Part shown: piece after piece, positions 53,777 through 60,918 of the stretch
How positions within the stretch are numbered: the first letter of the stretch is position 1
Layout of the letters: every line of letters starts with the position of its first letter
Source: a virus
IMG/VR virus record: IMGVR_UViG_3300032289_002239
Coordinates: 62,001 to 126,000 of that record
DNA: 64,000 nt
Direction: 5' to 3' (one strand)
Notes under the pieces: model-generated
Databases searched by the model: none
Seen by the model: the letters and a program-made list of their open reading frames with translations, nothing else
Told to the model about the DNA's origin: nothing
Made by a program: the position numbers and the translations under genes

Positions 53777-53922
53777 GGTCGGTTCCGTTTGGGACCCTTA
53801 AAGTCTACACCATCGACCGGCCCACTGCGCGGTTGACGGGCTTCTGCCACGGAAACCGGACATTCTGGATTCTGTAGCGTGGGATACAGGTCACCGGCCA
53901 CCGGCTGTGCTAGGATTGCTTC

Positions 53923-54029
53923 AGCAATCAAGGGGAGCGGGGGGGCCGCAATAACATAAAACGAGACATTTATCCTGTAATTTTATAATAAACTATAAAC
54001 AATAAAAAAGGAATCAATTATGATTCCTT
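53923..54029 (+). ncRNA. Repeated small-RNA unit, copy 3
   Basis: Extended -10 TGCTAGGAT (TAGGAT at 53911-53916). Stem GCGG..CCGC (53937-53949), diverged core GAGACATTTATCCTGTA, then terminator 54008-54029. Confidence 0.45.
54008..54029. terminator. Bidirectional terminator
   Basis: AAGGAATCA / TGATTCCTT stem with A-rich and T-rich flanks; ends the 54040 gene and RNA copy 3. Confidence 0.6.
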
Positions 54030-54039
54030 ATTATACCCA

Positions 54040-54348
54040 CTACATTGTGGGTTGTTTCTTATTCTCCCACCGGTTATAGTGTTCTTCTATTGCTGCCTTC
54101 AACTTTTCATTGTCGCTATAATCAGCGGCAATTTCTCCAGGGTCATTCCCTAGAACAATGTAGATGCAGTATTTCTTATTATTTGCATCTTTAACATAAA
54201 GATGGCATTCTTCAACCGCATCAATATCATCAGCAGTGATCTTATTTCCCCGGATCAATTCTTCCCCATCATTGAGAATGTAGGGGGAAAAATTGTGTTT
54301 TTTAAGGGTGTGAATCAGACTCTTGATCTCGGGCCGGTAGTCTTTCAT
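54040..54348 (-). CDS. Early-type hypothetical protein
   Basis: 102 aa. MKDYRPEIKSLIHTLKKHNF..., then HLYVKDANNKKYCIYIVLGN followed by DPGEIAADYSD. The IVLGN(D/E)PGEI phrase occurs in uncharacterised phage proteins. Promoter TTGACG-N17-TATTCT and leader AAGTCAACCGGAA upstream. Function unknown. Confidence 0.65.
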   Translation of the reverse strand: MKDYRPEIKSLIHTLKKHNFSPYILNDGEELIRGNKITADDIDAVEECHLYVKDANNKKYCIYIVLGNDPGEIAADYSDNEKLKAAIEEHYNRWENKKQPTM

Positions 54349-54373
54349 CGGATCAGTTCCGGTTGACTTCTAT

Positions 54374-54402
54374 AGAATACATCACCACACCCATTCCGTC
54401 AA
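54374..54402 (-). promoter_or_regulatory. Sigma70-like promoter TTGACG-N17-TATTCT
   Basis: -35 at 54397-54402, -10 at 54374-54379, minus strand, for the 54348 gene. Confidence 0.6.
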
Positions 54403-54412
54403 GACCCCAAAC

Positions 54413-54428
54413 GATCAGAAATGCTTAT
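54413..54428. promoter_or_regulatory. Operator half-site
   Basis: GATCAGAAATGCTTAT, followed 11 bp later by the -35 of RNA copy 4; the second half is absent. Confidence 0.4.
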
Positions 54429-54474
54429 GGGTCCAGGGCTTGACAATACTGGAAAAGTGTTTTATACTATAAAC

Positions 54475-54579
54475 AACAAAAGAAAACGAGCGGAAGGCCG
54501 CAATAACATAAAACGGGAAACTTAACCTACACTATAATAATACACTATAAACAATAAAAAAGAATCCCGAAGGATTCTT
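54475..54579 (+). ncRNA. Repeated small-RNA unit, copy 4
   Basis: Promoter TTGACA (54440-54445), 17-bp spacer, TATACT (54463-54468). GC hairpin GCGG-AAGG-CCGC, core GGGAAACTTAACCTACA (most diverged), terminator 54560-54579. Confidence 0.55.
54560..54579. terminator. Bidirectional terminator
   Basis: AAGAATCC / GGATTCTT stem with CGAA tetraloop, ends RNA copy 4 and the 54593 gene. Confidence 0.6.
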
Positions 54580-54592
54580 ATAATTATTCGAT

Positions 54593-55036
54593 TCATCTCT
54601 TGTAAAGATAACCACCACTCCAATCGGCATTTTCAAACAACCATTCACGATCTTTGATCAATCGTAGATCAAATCGAATACCTTTGGCAGGGGATTTCCA
54701 GCTTGCTGATTTATAAACTTCCCCGGTCTTTTTATCAACAAAACAATGAACCGAACGTGATCCACCACAAGAAATCATAATGATTTTGTGATACTTACTA
54801 CCCGACTCAATTTCATAATCAATGTCGGAATGTCCCTCTTTCAGTTTATCAATACAAGATTGATGATACTCAACTGATTCTTCCCTATCGATGAAAATTT
54901 GATGTCCGCGAATAGCATAATTCCGATAATTATCCTTCAGGGCATCAATCAACTGGAGACAATACTTCCTGACATTCAATTGAATTTTATTCTGAGCATC
55001 CTGGAAAGCTGCAAAATCAACGAATGAAACAGTCAT
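54593..55036 (-). CDS. Conserved-type phage hypothetical protein
   Basis: 147 aa from the ATG at 55036; the longer frame (55081) overlaps the promoter. The segment ISCGGSRSVHCFVDKKTGEV, then YKSASWKSPAKG, then WLFENADWSGGYLYKR, is a pattern I recognise from uncharacterised proteins of diverse phages. Probably small alpha/beta, cytoplasmic. Promoter TTGACC-N17-TATTCT. Confidence 0.7.
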   Translation of the reverse strand: MTVSFVDFAAFQDAQNKIQLNVRKYCLQLIDALKDNYRNYAIRGHQIFIDREESVEYHQSCIDKLKEGHSDIDYEIESGSKYHKIIMISCGGSRSVHCFVDKKTGEVYKSASWKSPAKGIRFDLRLIKDREWLFENADWSGGYLYKR

Positions 55037-55060
55037 GGGGTGAAACCCGATTACCTTTAA

Positions 55061-55089
55061 AGAATACCAGATCAGCCCCACTAGGTCAA
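55061..55089 (-). promoter_or_regulatory. Sigma70-like promoter TTGACC-N17-TATTCT
   Basis: -35 at 55084-55089, -10 at 55061-55066, minus strand, for the 55036 gene. Confidence 0.6.
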
Positions 55090-55098
55090 GCCTTTAAC

Positions 55099-55137
55099 GA
55101 TCAGCGGTGCTTATGGGATTGATAAGCAACACTAATC
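55099..55137. promoter_or_regulatory. 39-bp operator-like dyad (best copy)
   Basis: Half-sites GATCAGCGGTGCTTAT and ATAAGCAACACTAATC are inverted repeats (13 of 16 matches) with spacer GGGATTG. It lies exactly between the two divergent -35 boxes (55084-55089 and 55147-55152). Confidence 0.55.
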
Positions 55138-55181
55138 ATAAAATGCTTGACAATACGAATAAGGTGGTTTATACTATAAAC

Positions 55182-55300
55182 AACAAAAGAAAACGAGCGG
55201 AAGGCCGCAATAACATAAAACGGGACACTTATCCTGCAAACACATTAAAGTATAAAGAATAAAAAAAGTTGTGGCCCAGAGTATAACTAACTCCGGGCCA
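55182..55300 (+). ncRNA. Repeated small-RNA unit, copy 5
   Basis: Promoter TTGACA (55147-55152), 17-bp spacer, TATACT (55170-55175). GC hairpin GCGG-AAGG-CCGC and core GGGACACTTATCCTGCA. Ends at a GGCCC hairpin shared with the 55308 gene. Confidence 0.55.
55271..55300. terminator. Bidirectional terminator
   Basis: TGGCCC / GGGCCA stem, sequence almost identical to that at 53430. Confidence 0.5.
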
Positions 55301-55307
55301 TTTATTA

Positions 55308-55553
55308 TTATTTCAATACATGTCGAAACTCGATGTTATTGATACACCATCCCGACATGTTTGACACTTCCTCTATTGCCTCATCGAAGATTTCATCCTC
55401 GGATGCATCATCCGAAACTTCGACTTCCACCACTATTCCGGTGTACTCTTCTGTGAGATTATTTTCGGTTTCGATCTTTTCTTTCTCGTTCCAATCCTCA
55501 TCATCGAGGGTACAATCAAAGGAGACCTGAACGATCTGGACAGTGCGGATCAT
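55308..55553 (-). CDS. Acidic early-type protein
   Basis: 81 aa from the ATG at 55553; the longer frame runs through the promoter (-10 TATACT, 44 nt upstream). MIRTVQIVQVSFDCTLDDED..., strongly acidic (EVSDDASEDEIFDEAIEEV). An acidic nucleic-acid mimic or inhibitor is possible, but function is unknown. Confidence 0.6.
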   Translation of the reverse strand: MIRTVQIVQVSFDCTLDDEDWNEKEKIETENNLTEEYTGIVVEVEVSDDASEDEIFDEAIEEVSNMSGWCINNIEFRHVLK

Positions 55554-55681
55554 GGCGCGGTTGCGTGGTGCCCTTAGAGTATAGGCCACAGGAACCGGCA
55601 ACCGGACCGGTTGCTGTGCCGGTTCAGGAACTGGCTGGATCTGGCTGGTCGGATCGGGCTAGGCCATGCTAGGATTGCTTC

Positions 55682-55824
55682 AACCGCAAGGAACCACCTT
55701 GAGAGCCTGAACCACAAACTAACGAACGCAGGGGCGTGATGACATAAAACTGGACACCTACCCTGCAAGTTAATAATACTATAAAAAACTAAAAAAACGA
55801 GTTAGTTATAAAAACCATTTTTTT
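55682..55824 (+). ncRNA. Repeated small-RNA unit, copy 6
   Basis: Extended -10 TGCTAGGAT (TAGGAT at 55670-55675). Hairpin ACGC-AGGG-GCGT, core TGGACACCTACCCTGCA. The 3' end is uncertain; a T7 tract is at 55818-55824. Confidence 0.4.
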
Positions 55825-55882
55825 CGTTTCGACATTGCAGCCAACGACCCATAGCACGTCCACGATCCCGAAACGAAAAAAA
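55818..55882. repeat. 14-bp perfect inverted repeat, 37-nt loop
   Basis: TTTTTTTCGTTTCG (55818-55831) and its exact complement (55869-55882). Lies between RNA copy 6 and the helicase terminator. Confidence 0.6.
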
Positions 55883-55898
55883 CAAAAACTATAAAAAA

Positions 55899-55917
55899 CC
55901 CCGGCACTTGCCAGGGG
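55899..55917 (-). terminator. Rho-independent terminator after the helicase gene
   Basis: Stem CCCCTGGCA / TGCCGGGGG-type (8 pairs with one mismatch), AG loop, followed on the minus strand by TTTTTTATAG. Confidence 0.75.
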
Positions 55918-55941
55918 TAAGATACTGATTTGTTTGCCCGG

Positions 55942-57426
55942 TCAACTGAGCTTCTCGGGAACATTCACCATCGTAAGGTGATGCTTTGCCCTGGTAACTT
56001 GCACGTAGCAGAGGTTATCTTCTTGGGTCAACTCCCAATCCTTTCGTGCCCACTTACTGGGAGAATAGTTGTTCATGCCGAGCGCGAACACTCGCTGCCA
56101 TTCTCTACCCTTAGACTTGTGGATTGTGCTAAGGGTCAACACTTTCTGCTGGCCCTCAGTATCACCAAACAGGGCACGAATCTTCTCCACCAGAGTAGAG
56201 ATAGGATCCTCAAACTTACACTCTGAGATAAACACCATCAGAGTTTCTGCCTGATCCTCAATAACCTGACAACGAGAATCGTTACCCTTTTCTTTATGCT
56301 TATTGATTTCTTTCTCCTTCCATTCTTCCAACTTATCCGAAAGTTGGGCCACAGTCTTAACCTTCCACCGTTGGGCAAGTTTAACCAAACCCTCACCAAT
56401 CGCCCGACCCTCTACACGACAGGGGATAGAACGGCGAATCAGGCTATACGCCAGCTCGACAAGTGGTTTGGTGTTGCGACAGATAATCGCATCATCTTGC
56501 GACGCCAACTTATAAACATCTTGCAACTCGCAAGAGTCTACGATACCCTCAGGGGCAGAATCGGCAGCCTCGATGTGATCGACCCACTGATTTGCCACCT
56601 TGACAACATTCTTGGGGCAGCGGAATGTGATGCTGAGAGGCATCGTAACTGCCTTAAAATCTTCCCGAATGTTATCGAGAGCCTGATGATCTGCACCAGT
56701 GAAGCCATAAATGGCCTGGTGGGGATCGCCCACTGCAACTAGCCTACCGTTGGGCTTAAGCATCATCTTAACCAGTGCGCGACGAGTCGCATTAGTATCT
56801 TGAGCCTCATCGAGGAAGACATTATCATACTGCCAAATCTTCAGCCGATTGAGAATCGGCAGATAAATCATGTCCGCGAAGTCTACAACATTCCGCAGCT
56901 GATTGCTACAGTTGAGAAGATACTGAGAGGCATCAATCGCCGTCTCAGTAGAAACATTGTTGGGAAGATTGTCCCACAGATTATAATGATCAAACATTCT
57001 AATCCATGAATCTTTATCATTCTCGGCGCAAGCCGCAATACCAACTTCCTTCGCCATTGCGACGGAAGATGTAACAAATCCCTGAAGATTCGCATACTCT
57101 CCATTAAACTCTTCCCGCGCAAGATTGCGCAGTTTGTTACCATCAACCTTGACTCGACTGATGGCGCGACGAATAGCGCCAAACCCAAAAGAATGAACCG
57201 TTCCCACCTTAACCCGATCGCCAAGATTCTTGGGTTGAATCTTGTATTCAATTTCAGTTGAAATTGACTTGTTAAATGCGCAGAACGCAACAGAACCTTT
57301 AGTCTGCTGCAGCATCTCAATCAGCGTCGAGGTCTTACCAGCCCCTGCAACGGCTTCCAGCACGATCGAATCGCCGGAGGCAACGGCGGCAACGGCGGCG
57401 GTCTGCTGGGGGGAGAGAGCGATCAT
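55942..57426 (-). CDS. UvrD/Rep-type superfamily 1 DNA helicase
   Basis: 494 aa. SF1A motifs in order: Q-motif MIALSPQQTAAVAAV; Walker A EAVAGAGKTST (about 24-34); Ia FCAFNKSIS; II FLDEAQDTN; III VAVGDPHQAIYGFTGA; IV LSITFRCPKNV; V LSTIHKSKGREW; VI YVQVTRAKHHL. It is shorter than UvrD because the 1B/2B subdomains are small, like many phage SF1 helicases. T4 Dda is also SF1, but this protein is closer to the UvrD/PcrA layout. Promoter TTGTCA-N17-TACACT and an independent terminator make it a single-gene unit. Role in origin firing or recombination is inferred. Confidence 0.92.
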   Translation of the reverse strand: MIALSPQQTAAVAAVASGDSIVLEAVAGAGKTSTLIEMLQQTKGSVAFCAFNKSISTEIEYKIQPKNLGDRVKVGTVHSFGFGAIRRAISRVKVDGNKLRNLAREEFNGEYANLQGFVTSSVAMAKEVGIAACAENDKDSWIRMFDHYNLWDNLPNNVSTETAIDASQYLLNCSNQLRNVVDFADMIYLPILNRLKIWQYDNVFLDEAQDTNATRRALVKMMLKPNGRLVAVGDPHQAIYGFTGADHQALDNIREDFKAVTMPLSITFRCPKNVVKVANQWVDHIEAADSAPEGIVDSCELQDVYKLASQDDAIICRNTKPLVELAYSLIRRSIPCRVEGRAIGEGLVKLAQRWKVKTVAQLSDKLEEWKEKEINKHKEKGNDSRCQVIEDQAETLMVFISECKFEDPISTLVEKIRALFGDTEGQQKVLTLSTIHKSKGREWQRVFALGMNNYSPSKWARKDWELTQEDNLCYVQVTRAKHHLTMVNVPEKLS

Positions 57427-57453
57427 GATAGGGGTTTCCCTGACGACCCCCTA

Positions 57454-57482
57454 AGTGTAGCAGGTTGGCGGCAGCCTGACAA
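57454..57482 (-). promoter_or_regulatory. Sigma70-like promoter TTGTCA-N17-TACACT
   Basis: -35 at 57477-57482, -10 at 57454-57459 with TGC extension, for the helicase. Confidence 0.6.
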
Positions 57483-57519
57483 GCGGTCTGGAGATACTGA
57501 CAAGAACTAAACGTAACTT

Positions 57520-57604
57520 ATGATTGATTGTTTATATTTTTATAAAAGTGCAGGGTAGGTGACTTGTTTTATGTAACCGCGCCGCCCGCGCTAGGTTGGT
57601 TGCT
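57520..57604 (-). ncRNA. Repeated small-RNA unit, copy 7 (inverted)
   Basis: The only minus-strand copy. Promoter TTGACT (57635-57640), 18-bp spacer, TATGCT (57611-57616). Contains GCGGGCGGCGC, ACATAAAACAAGTCACC and TACCCTGCA, nearly identical to copy 8, with which it forms a head-to-head inverted pair. Confidence 0.45.
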
Positions 57605-57651
57605 GATGTAAGCATAGCAGCACCCCCACCCGCAAGTCAACCCGCTGACCC

Positions 57652-57667
57652 ATAAGCACTGCTAATC
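57652..57667. promoter_or_regulatory. Operator half-site
   Basis: ATAAGCACTGCTAATC between the divergent RNA copies 7 and 8. Confidence 0.4.
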
Positions 57668-57701
57668 ACCGGAATCCCCCAGGGGATGCTAGAATGACTC
57701 C

Positions 57702-57810
57702 AGACAAAGAAAGAAGAACGCGGGCGGCGTGATGACATAAAACAAGTCACCTACCCTGCAAACATAAAAAAGTATAAAGAATAAAAAAAAGAGGGATTTA
57801 ATCCCTCTTT
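57702..57810 (+). ncRNA. Repeated small-RNA unit, copy 8
   Basis: Extended -10 TGCTAGAAT (TAGAAT at 57690-57695), hairpin at 57718-57730, core CAAGTCACCTACCCTGCA, terminator 57788-57810. Confidence 0.5.
57788..57810. terminator. Bidirectional terminator
   Basis: AAAGAGGGATT / AATCCCTCTTT palindrome flanked by A and T tracts, ends RNA copy 8 and the 57815 gene. Confidence 0.75.
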
Positions 57811-57814
57811 TATA

Positions 57815-57970
57815 TCACACATCATAAACTTTATTATAATTAAAATCTTCTTGATACAGGCTCCTTTCACTATCACTCCAGAGAGTAAGAGAAAGGACAA
57901 AATTAAAGTGGTTCATCCAATTCTGGGCGAACAGCATAAGGCTTTCGTGGTTCGATTCGTAGGTTGTCAT
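57815..57970 (-). CDS. 51-aa early-type protein
   Basis: MTTYESNHESLMLFAQNWMN... from the ATG at 57970; the longer frame to 58012 is less likely because it includes the TATTCT/TACTAT promoter region. Aromatic-rich and helical. Unknown. Confidence 0.5.
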   Translation of the reverse strand: MTTYESNHESLMLFAQNWMNHFNFVLSLTLWSDSERSLYQEDFNYNKVYDV

Positions 57971-58041
57971 CGTGTTGTTTGAGTGATGAACAATAGTAGA
58001 ATAACCGGACACCGGATTAAAGTCCAGTGCCCTTGTGCCAG

Positions 58042-58335
58042 TTAATCAACCGGTTGGTTGTTGCGGATGATCTCAACATAGGCACCCGAAAACTTATTTG
58101 AATACCTGTCAATCTTACGATCTGCCGCATCATAATCCCAGAACGATTCAAGGATCTGCCAGTTACCACAATCGCTCATCTTGGCGATATGGTACAGTTC
58201 ATCAATGTAATAATCATCAAACTGAAAACTGTCCGGCAACTTACCAGTTGCCTCGGCCAGTGATGATGCCATCACGGATTTATTTTCACCACTGTATTCA
58301 GAAGTGAAAATGTAGCCTTTTTTGGTCATGTTCAT
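58042..58335 (-). CDS. Early-type hypothetical protein
   Basis: 97 aa from the ATG at 58335 (MNMTKKGYIFTSEYSGENK...). A GTG at 58422 is in frame, but a TACAAT -10 lies between it and this ATG. C-terminal YSNKFSGAYVEIIRNNQPVD. Not recognised. Confidence 0.55.
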   Translation of the reverse strand: MNMTKKGYIFTSEYSGENKSVMASSLAEATGKLPDSFQFDDYYIDELYHIAKMSDCGNWQILESFWDYDAADRKIDRYSNKFSGAYVEIIRNNQPVD

Positions 58336-58418
58336 GGCTGTAGTGCCTGTAGTGAACGAGATCATTGTAGGGGGTGAATAGGGCCGGATCACGGCCCCCT
58401 GTACCAGTTGTTTAACTG

Positions 58419-58544
58419 TCACCGCCTGTAGGGCGACTTCCAGTATTCTGTATAAACAACAGCCAGAATAGTGGCTGTAAAAATAACCCCAAACAGTCCA
58501 ATAAAGGTCACGGTGTTGCCAGAGAAATCAAAAGTTTCAATCAT
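58419..58544 (-). CDS. 41-aa single-pass membrane protein
   Basis: MIETFDFSGNTVTFIGLFGV... with a hydrophobic segment at about residues 12-31 and a basic end (EYWKSPYRR). The ATG lies two bases after the previous gene's stop. An internal -10 (TGCTACAAT) is also present about 60 nt upstream. Does not match a photosystem small subunit that I know. Candidate membrane effector. Confidence 0.55.
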   Translation of the reverse strand: MIETFDFSGNTVTFIGLFGVIFTATILAVVYTEYWKSPYRR

Positions 58545-58546
58545 GT

Positions 58547-58702
58547 TCACTTTGAATACCTTTGTGCGAAGTGTGCGGAAATTGTAGCAGCCGAAAGAAC
58601 AACCGGTTCACAGTTTTGAACCATTTGTTGTTGATTGTTGAAACACGACCAGACGTATTGTCTGGTCTCCAGATCACAGGCGATTGAGAATGTTCGGGCC
58701 AT
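58547..58702 (-). CDS. 51-aa early-type protein
   Basis: MARTFSIACDLETRQYVWSC..., from the ATG at 58702. Promoter TTCCCA-N17-TATTGT and leader GGAGGTCGTCAGGGAACACC. The same promoter-leader cassette precedes the 61687 and (in part) 63085 genes. Unknown function. Confidence 0.55.
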   Translation of the reverse strand: MARTFSIACDLETRQYVWSCFNNQQQMVQNCEPVVLSAATISAHFAQRYSK

Positions 58703-58728
58703 GGGTGGTGTTCCCTGACGACCTCCAT

Positions 58729-58757
58729 ACAATACAGCATCAAGCCGGATTTGGGAA
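58729..58757 (-). promoter_or_regulatory. Promoter TTCCCA-N17-TATTGT
   Basis: -35 at 58752-58757, -10 at 58729-58734, for the 58702 gene; repeated at 61714 and 63113. Confidence 0.5.
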
Positions 58758-58766
58758 GCCCTTAAC

Positions 58767-58805
58767 GATAAGCGGTGCTTATGGGACTAATAAGCCATGT
58801 CTTCG
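58767..58805. promoter_or_regulatory. 39-bp operator-like dyad (one half degenerate)
   Basis: Left half GATAAGCGGTGCTTAT intact, right half begins ATAAGC then diverges into the coding end of the 58787 gene. No RNA unit follows here. Confidence 0.4.
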
Positions 58806-59464
58806 TCTATAAAAACTAGACCGGAACTAAAATCTACATGCAATGTAGCAGTCTGACCCTCAAACCCATTAGATAGGAACTGGTCAGATTCCTTTCTTAT
58901 AGAATCAAAAAGACTTCTATACCCATAAGTTCTCAAAGTATAAGAAAACCTTTTATTGAATAGTTGATAACCCTTACAGATCCATCCGACAATGGAGTTT
59001 ATATCGTACTGGTCGATTCTCCATGCCTCGTATTCACCATCAGTCCATTCCGACACTGCCTCGATTATACCTTCCCTTACGGTTTTCCTGAGTTTATCCA
59101 TAGTCCACTCATCTTGAAGATATAATTTACACTTATCAATCTTGGTAAAAACATTATCATCACCATCCTCATTTAATGAGGCAGTTAATAGCGACTGAAT
59201 GTCACTGCTGACATCATCAATTGAAGAGGAACGAAAACCCCTAGAACTATAGCCACAAGCAACTCTCCCTGCAATATAACCACCAGTCGCCATAAGCTCA
59301 TCAGTATATCCACAAGAGTGTGGCTTTACAGTATGTTCTAGAATGTCATGGGCAACAACTAGCCCATCCAATCCTGGTTCAAAATAATCACGACCAGTAT
59401 CTACAACTATACCGAGACCGCCGTATTCTTCGTGCTCTTTAATAGTGAGAGAATAGGTTTTCAT
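58787..59464 (-). CDS. Early-type hypothetical protein, 225 aa
   Basis: Starts at the ATG at 59464 (MKTYSLTIKEHEEYGG...); the longer frame to 59518 covers the promoter. The MKTY start is coincidental, as no FIxE site follows. Segments: GRDYFEPGLDGLVVAHDILE, GGYIAGRVACGYSSR, WICKGYQLFNKRFSYT. Mixed alpha/beta, family not recognised. Promoter TTGCAG-N17-TATTCT and leader GAAGTCAACCGG. Confidence 0.65.
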   Translation of the reverse strand: MKTYSLTIKEHEEYGGLGIVVDTGRDYFEPGLDGLVVAHDILEHTVKPHSCGYTDELMATGGYIAGRVACGYSSRGFRSSSIDDVSSDIQSLLTASLNEDGDDNVFTKIDKCKLYLQDEWTMDKLRKTVREGIIEAVSEWTDGEYEAWRIDQYDINSIVGWICKGYQLFNKRFSYTLRTYGYRSLFDSIRKESDQFLSNGFEGQTATLHVDFSSGLVFIDEDMAY

Positions 59465-59489
59465 GATCTGGTGGCCGGTTGACTTCCAT

Positions 59490-59518
59490 AGAATAACAGA
59501 CCCATCACCCCACTGCAA
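59490..59518 (-). promoter_or_regulatory. Sigma70-like promoter TTGCAG-N17-TATTCT
   Basis: -35 at 59513-59518, -10 at 59490-59495, for the 59464 gene. Confidence 0.55.
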
Positions 59519-59527
59519 CCATTAAAC

Positions 59528-59566
59528 GATAAGAGGATTTTATGTGACAGATAAGCAATCCTAATA
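59528..59566. promoter_or_regulatory. 39-bp operator-like dyad
   Basis: GATAAGAGGATTTTAT and ATAAGCAATCCTAATA around spacer GTGACAG, between the 59464 promoter and RNA copy 9. Confidence 0.5.
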
Positions 59567-59599
59567 CCAAATCCCATAAAAACCTGCTAGACTATGTTC

Positions 59600-59729
59600 A
59601 TACAAAGGGAGAAAAACCTTGAATGTTTAAACTAAAACTTAACTAACGCAGGGGCGTGTTTATACAAAACGAGAAACTTATCCTGCAATTTTATATTATT
59701 ATAAAAAACAAAGAGGGAATAAATCCCTC
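59600..59729 (+). ncRNA. Repeated small-RNA unit, copy 9
   Basis: Extended -10 TGCTAGACT (TAGACT at 59588-59593), hairpin ACGC-AGGG-GCGT (59646-59657), core GAGAAACTTATCCTGCA, terminator 59713-59729. Confidence 0.5.
59713..59729. terminator. Bidirectional terminator
   Basis: GAGGGA / TCCCTC stem with ATAAA loop and A/T flanks. Confidence 0.55.
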
Positions 59730-59738
59730 GTTTATATT

Positions 59739-59867
59739 TTAGATCCGTCCAACGTTATGTTGAACGCCAGATTTTTCTGTTAATTTATCCGCCAAGTCCC
59801 AGGCTTCTTCTACATTTTGTGGAGCAGAAATCAGCTCCCATTTATCAGCACGGTAAATGATAATCAT
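59739..59867 (-). CDS. 42-aa hypothetical protein
   Basis: MIIIYRADKWELISAPQNVE... ends VQHNVGRI. The ATG lies three bases after the stop of the 59871 gene, so both form a short operon. Unknown. Confidence 0.55.
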   Translation of the reverse strand: MIIIYRADKWELISAPQNVEEAWDLADKLTEKSGVQHNVGRI

Positions 59868-59870
59868 AAT

Positions 59871-60107
59871 TCAGAAAATGTTGAGAATTGATTGGGCCAT
59901 TTGGTGATCGAAACCACCGTGTTCTACTGAAGCACTAACCCAATTATTTTTCTGTTGTTCATCCAAACGACAGGTGAGAATAATAATCGAATCAGGCTTA
60001 TCACCAGTGTTAAGTTTATTAAATGCTTCCTTACGATTAACCGCTTCCACAATCCAACTATAAAGTTGGCCACTATCGCTTTTGATAGTAAATCCGTAGG
60101 TGTTCAT
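59871..60107 (-). CDS. 78-aa early-type protein
   Basis: MNTYGFTIKSDSGQLYSWIV..., probable small alpha/beta fold. A -10 TACAAT and upstream GGCACAAAGTCCTGACC element precede it. Unknown. Confidence 0.6.
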   Translation of the reverse strand: MNTYGFTIKSDSGQLYSWIVEAVNRKEAFNKLNTGDKPDSIIILTCRLDEQQKNNWVSASVEHGGFDHQMAQSILNIF

Positions 60108-60168
60108 AACGGTTTATGTGTTGACCCTTTTATTGTAAGGTGCGGAATGAGTAACTGGTCAGGACTTT

Positions 60169-60190
60169 GTGCCACTTAAACAACTGGCAC
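60169..60190. repeat. GTGCCA..TGGCAC upstream element
   Basis: GTGCCA / TGGCAC inverted repeat with a 10-nt centre; identical in type to 60652-60673. Lies upstream of the 60107 gene promoter. Confidence 0.5.
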
Positions 60191-60233
60191 ACCATCAACC
60201 ACGGTTCGAGTTTTTATGGATTATACTATAAAC

Positions 60234-60345
60234 AACAAAAGAAAAAGAAACGCAGGGGCGTGTTTATACAAAACTAGACACTACTCCTGCAATTTTATAA
60301 GTTTATAAAAACAATAAAAATCCCTGGGTATAACCCAAGAATTTT
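60234..60345 (+). ncRNA. Repeated small-RNA unit, copy 10
   Basis: -10 TATACT (60222-60227), the shared ATAAACAACAAAAGAAAA start, hairpin ACGC-AGGG-GCGT, core TAGACACTACTCCTGCA, hairpin TGGGT/ACCCA (60325-60337). Confidence 0.5.
60325..60337. terminator. Short terminator hairpin
   Basis: TGGGT / ACCCA, loop ATA, followed on the minus strand by GGGATTTTTATTG; behind the 60352 gene. Confidence 0.45.
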
Positions 60346-60351
60346 ATTAAC

Positions 60352-60588
60352 TTACCAAGTTTTGACCCGGTAAGAAATACCAAGTTGGTTCATGAATTGA
60401 CCCAACTGCATAGGGCCGGATGGATTGTTTCTTTGTTGACCATAAGAAGCATAATAACAAAGTTCATCAATAGTAAACTCAGGTTTAGAGAACAAATAAG
60501 GATGCTCTTTTCGCCTTAGTTTTTCAGAACCAAAATCAAGTTTCCCATCTTGATCACGAACCTCGATAATGTATTTTTCTCGGGTCAT
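60352..60588 (-). CDS. 78-aa early-type protein
   Basis: MTREKYIIEVRDQDGKLDFG... with EFTIDELCYYASYGQQRNNP. A 34-base part of this gene is duplicated at 61229-61262. -10 TACAGT and leader GAGTCAACC upstream. Unknown. Confidence 0.6.
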   Translation of the reverse strand: MTREKYIIEVRDQDGKLDFGSEKLRRKEHPYLFSKPEFTIDELCYYASYGQQRNNPSGPMQLGQFMNQLGISYRVKTW

Positions 60589-60651
60589 TGGTGAATTGTC
60601 TGGTTGACTCGTTTACTGTAAGTGATAAAATGAGTTGATGGTCAGGACCTT

Positions 60652-60673
60652 GTGCCACTTAAACAACTGGCAC
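60652..60673. repeat. GTGCCA..TGGCAC upstream element
   Basis: Second copy, next to GGTCAGGACCTT, upstream of the 60588 gene promoter. Confidence 0.5.
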
Positions 60674-60675
60674 AC

Positions 60676-60918
60676 TTAAAATTCTGGAATATATGCCCAA
60701 CATTCAAGATTATCTACATTATAACCATCCCTACCAGTATATTTCCATTCATAACTTTCCACATTATTATAATCATCCAGATATAATCTAACATAAACAG
60801 TAAAATAATATCCTTCTTTTGTTTTACCTAAAACTACTTTGGTATCATAAAAATACCCATAATTATGATCAGGATGTACTTCTGGAAGTATAGTATGTGG
60901 GAATGATTGTGGTTTCAT
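60676..60918 (-). CDS. 80-aa early-type protein
   Basis: MKPQSFPHTILPEVHPDHNY..., aromatic-rich (YFYDTKVVLGKTKEGYYFTV). ATGA overlap with the membrane protein gene upstream, so they are co-translated. Unknown. Confidence 0.6.
   Translation of the reverse strand: MKPQSFPHTILPEVHPDHNYGYFYDTKVVLGKTKEGYYFTVYVRLYLDDYNNVESYEWKYTGRDGYNVDNLECWAYIPEF

Noticed and set aside
55930-57009. Several plus-strand ORFs over the helicase gene
   Set aside because: All are antisense to a gene with complete SF1 helicase motifs.
58787-59464. MKTYSLTIKEHEE as another capsid-targeting leader
   Set aside because: Only the first four residues match and no (I/L)xE site follows at position 8-10; the gene has an early, not late, promoter.
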